From contig CAAEVD010000108.1 in NCBI GenBank assembly GCA_900759435.1, positions 1-5,120 of the forward strand: a stretch of DNA of 5,120 bases, in the 5' to 3' direction. Below, one piece after another: positions 4,931-5,120 of this stretch. The notes beneath the pieces are model-generated. The model saw only the letters and a program-made list of their open reading frames with translations, did not search any database and was not told the origin of the DNA. Position 1 is the first letter of the stretch. Every line of letters starts with the position of its first letter. Position numbers and translations under genes: made by a program. This DNA is from an uncultured Collinsella sp. (lineage in GTDB: Bacteria > Actinomycetota > Coriobacteriia > Coriobacteriales > Coriobacteriaceae).

Positions 4931-5120
4931 CTACTTGACGTACACCACGTTGTCGCGGCGGGGTTTGGGCTCGGGTAGCGTGTCCTCGGCATAGCCCAGA
5001 ATGCAGTGGCCGACGCCGCGCAGGCTGCCGTCGGCGGGCAGGCCCCAGCTGGCCAGCAGCTCCAGGCCCTCGGGCGAGTCAAAGACCTCATGCGCGCGGT
5101 GAATCCAGCACGAATCGACA
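4931..5120 (-). CDS. Nitroreductase family protein, C-terminal fragment
   Basis: An open frame on the minus strand enters at the window edge and runs 62 codons to a TAG at 4933-4931; the start is outside the window. The visible end reads CWIHRAHEVFDSPEG, then LLASWGLP, then GVGHCILGYAEDTLPEPKPRRD and a final VVYVK. This matches the C-terminal part of FMN-dependent nitroreductase-family oxidoreductases, where a GHCILGY-like strand is followed by PKPR(R/K), whose basic residues lie near the FMN phosphate. Such proteins are cytosolic homodimers that reduce nitroaromatics, quinones or flavins with NAD(P)H. The physiological substrate cannot be told from the C-terminus alone. The gene converges with the membrane protein gene, and the hairpin at 4877-4913 lies between them. 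Confidence 0.88.
   Translation of the reverse strand, partial: VDSCWIHRAHEVFDSPEGLELLASWGLPADGSLRGVGHCILGYAEDTLPEPKPRRDNVVYVK

Overview
The window looks like chromosomal DNA from a GC-rich, gut-type actinobacterium. My best guess is class Coriobacteriia, Collinsella-like. That guess rests on base composition, codon style, gene family flavour and an intergenic repeat style, not on any search. The region is gene-dense and mostly ordinary. There is no rRNA, tRNA, CRISPR array, insertion sequence or prophage that I can see.

Layout from left to right. (1) The last 221 codons of glmS (plus strand) end at 667 and are followed by a strong 14-bp hairpin (691-726). (2) A GntR/FadR-type regulator (minus strand, 781-1512) converges on glmS. 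Its stop codon lies inside a second hairpin repeat (746-782). (3) About 160 bp of shared upstream DNA separates it from a divergently transcribed YeiH-family membrane protein (putative sulfate exporter family, plus, 1676-2710), so the regulator probably controls the transporter. (4) The next 287 bp (2711-2997) code for nothing I can support but are unusually structured. They hold five perfect copies of a 7-bp repeat, a 15-bp inverted repeat with a 35-nt loop, a -10-like box and a perfect 14-bp palindrome. (5) These lead into a 405-residue regulator (2998-4215) built like a sigma-54 activator with a Fis-type C-terminal helix-turn-helix. Its AAA+ core has lost the Walker A lysine, the GAFTGA loop and the sensor II arginine. 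(6) After an 84-bp gap with a good extended -10 promoter comes a 191-residue single-pass membrane protein of unknown function (4300-4875). (7) A third hairpin (4877-4913) resembling the repeat at 746-782 separates it from the C-terminal 62 codons of a nitroreductase on the minus strand, whose start is beyond the window.

The genes do not form one pathway. The clearest functional unit is the divergent regulator/transporter pair. The items most worth a second look are the degenerate activator with its elaborate upstream region, the unknown membrane protein behind its own promoter, and the two related hairpin repeats with a GGGAC/GTTC core at gene ends.
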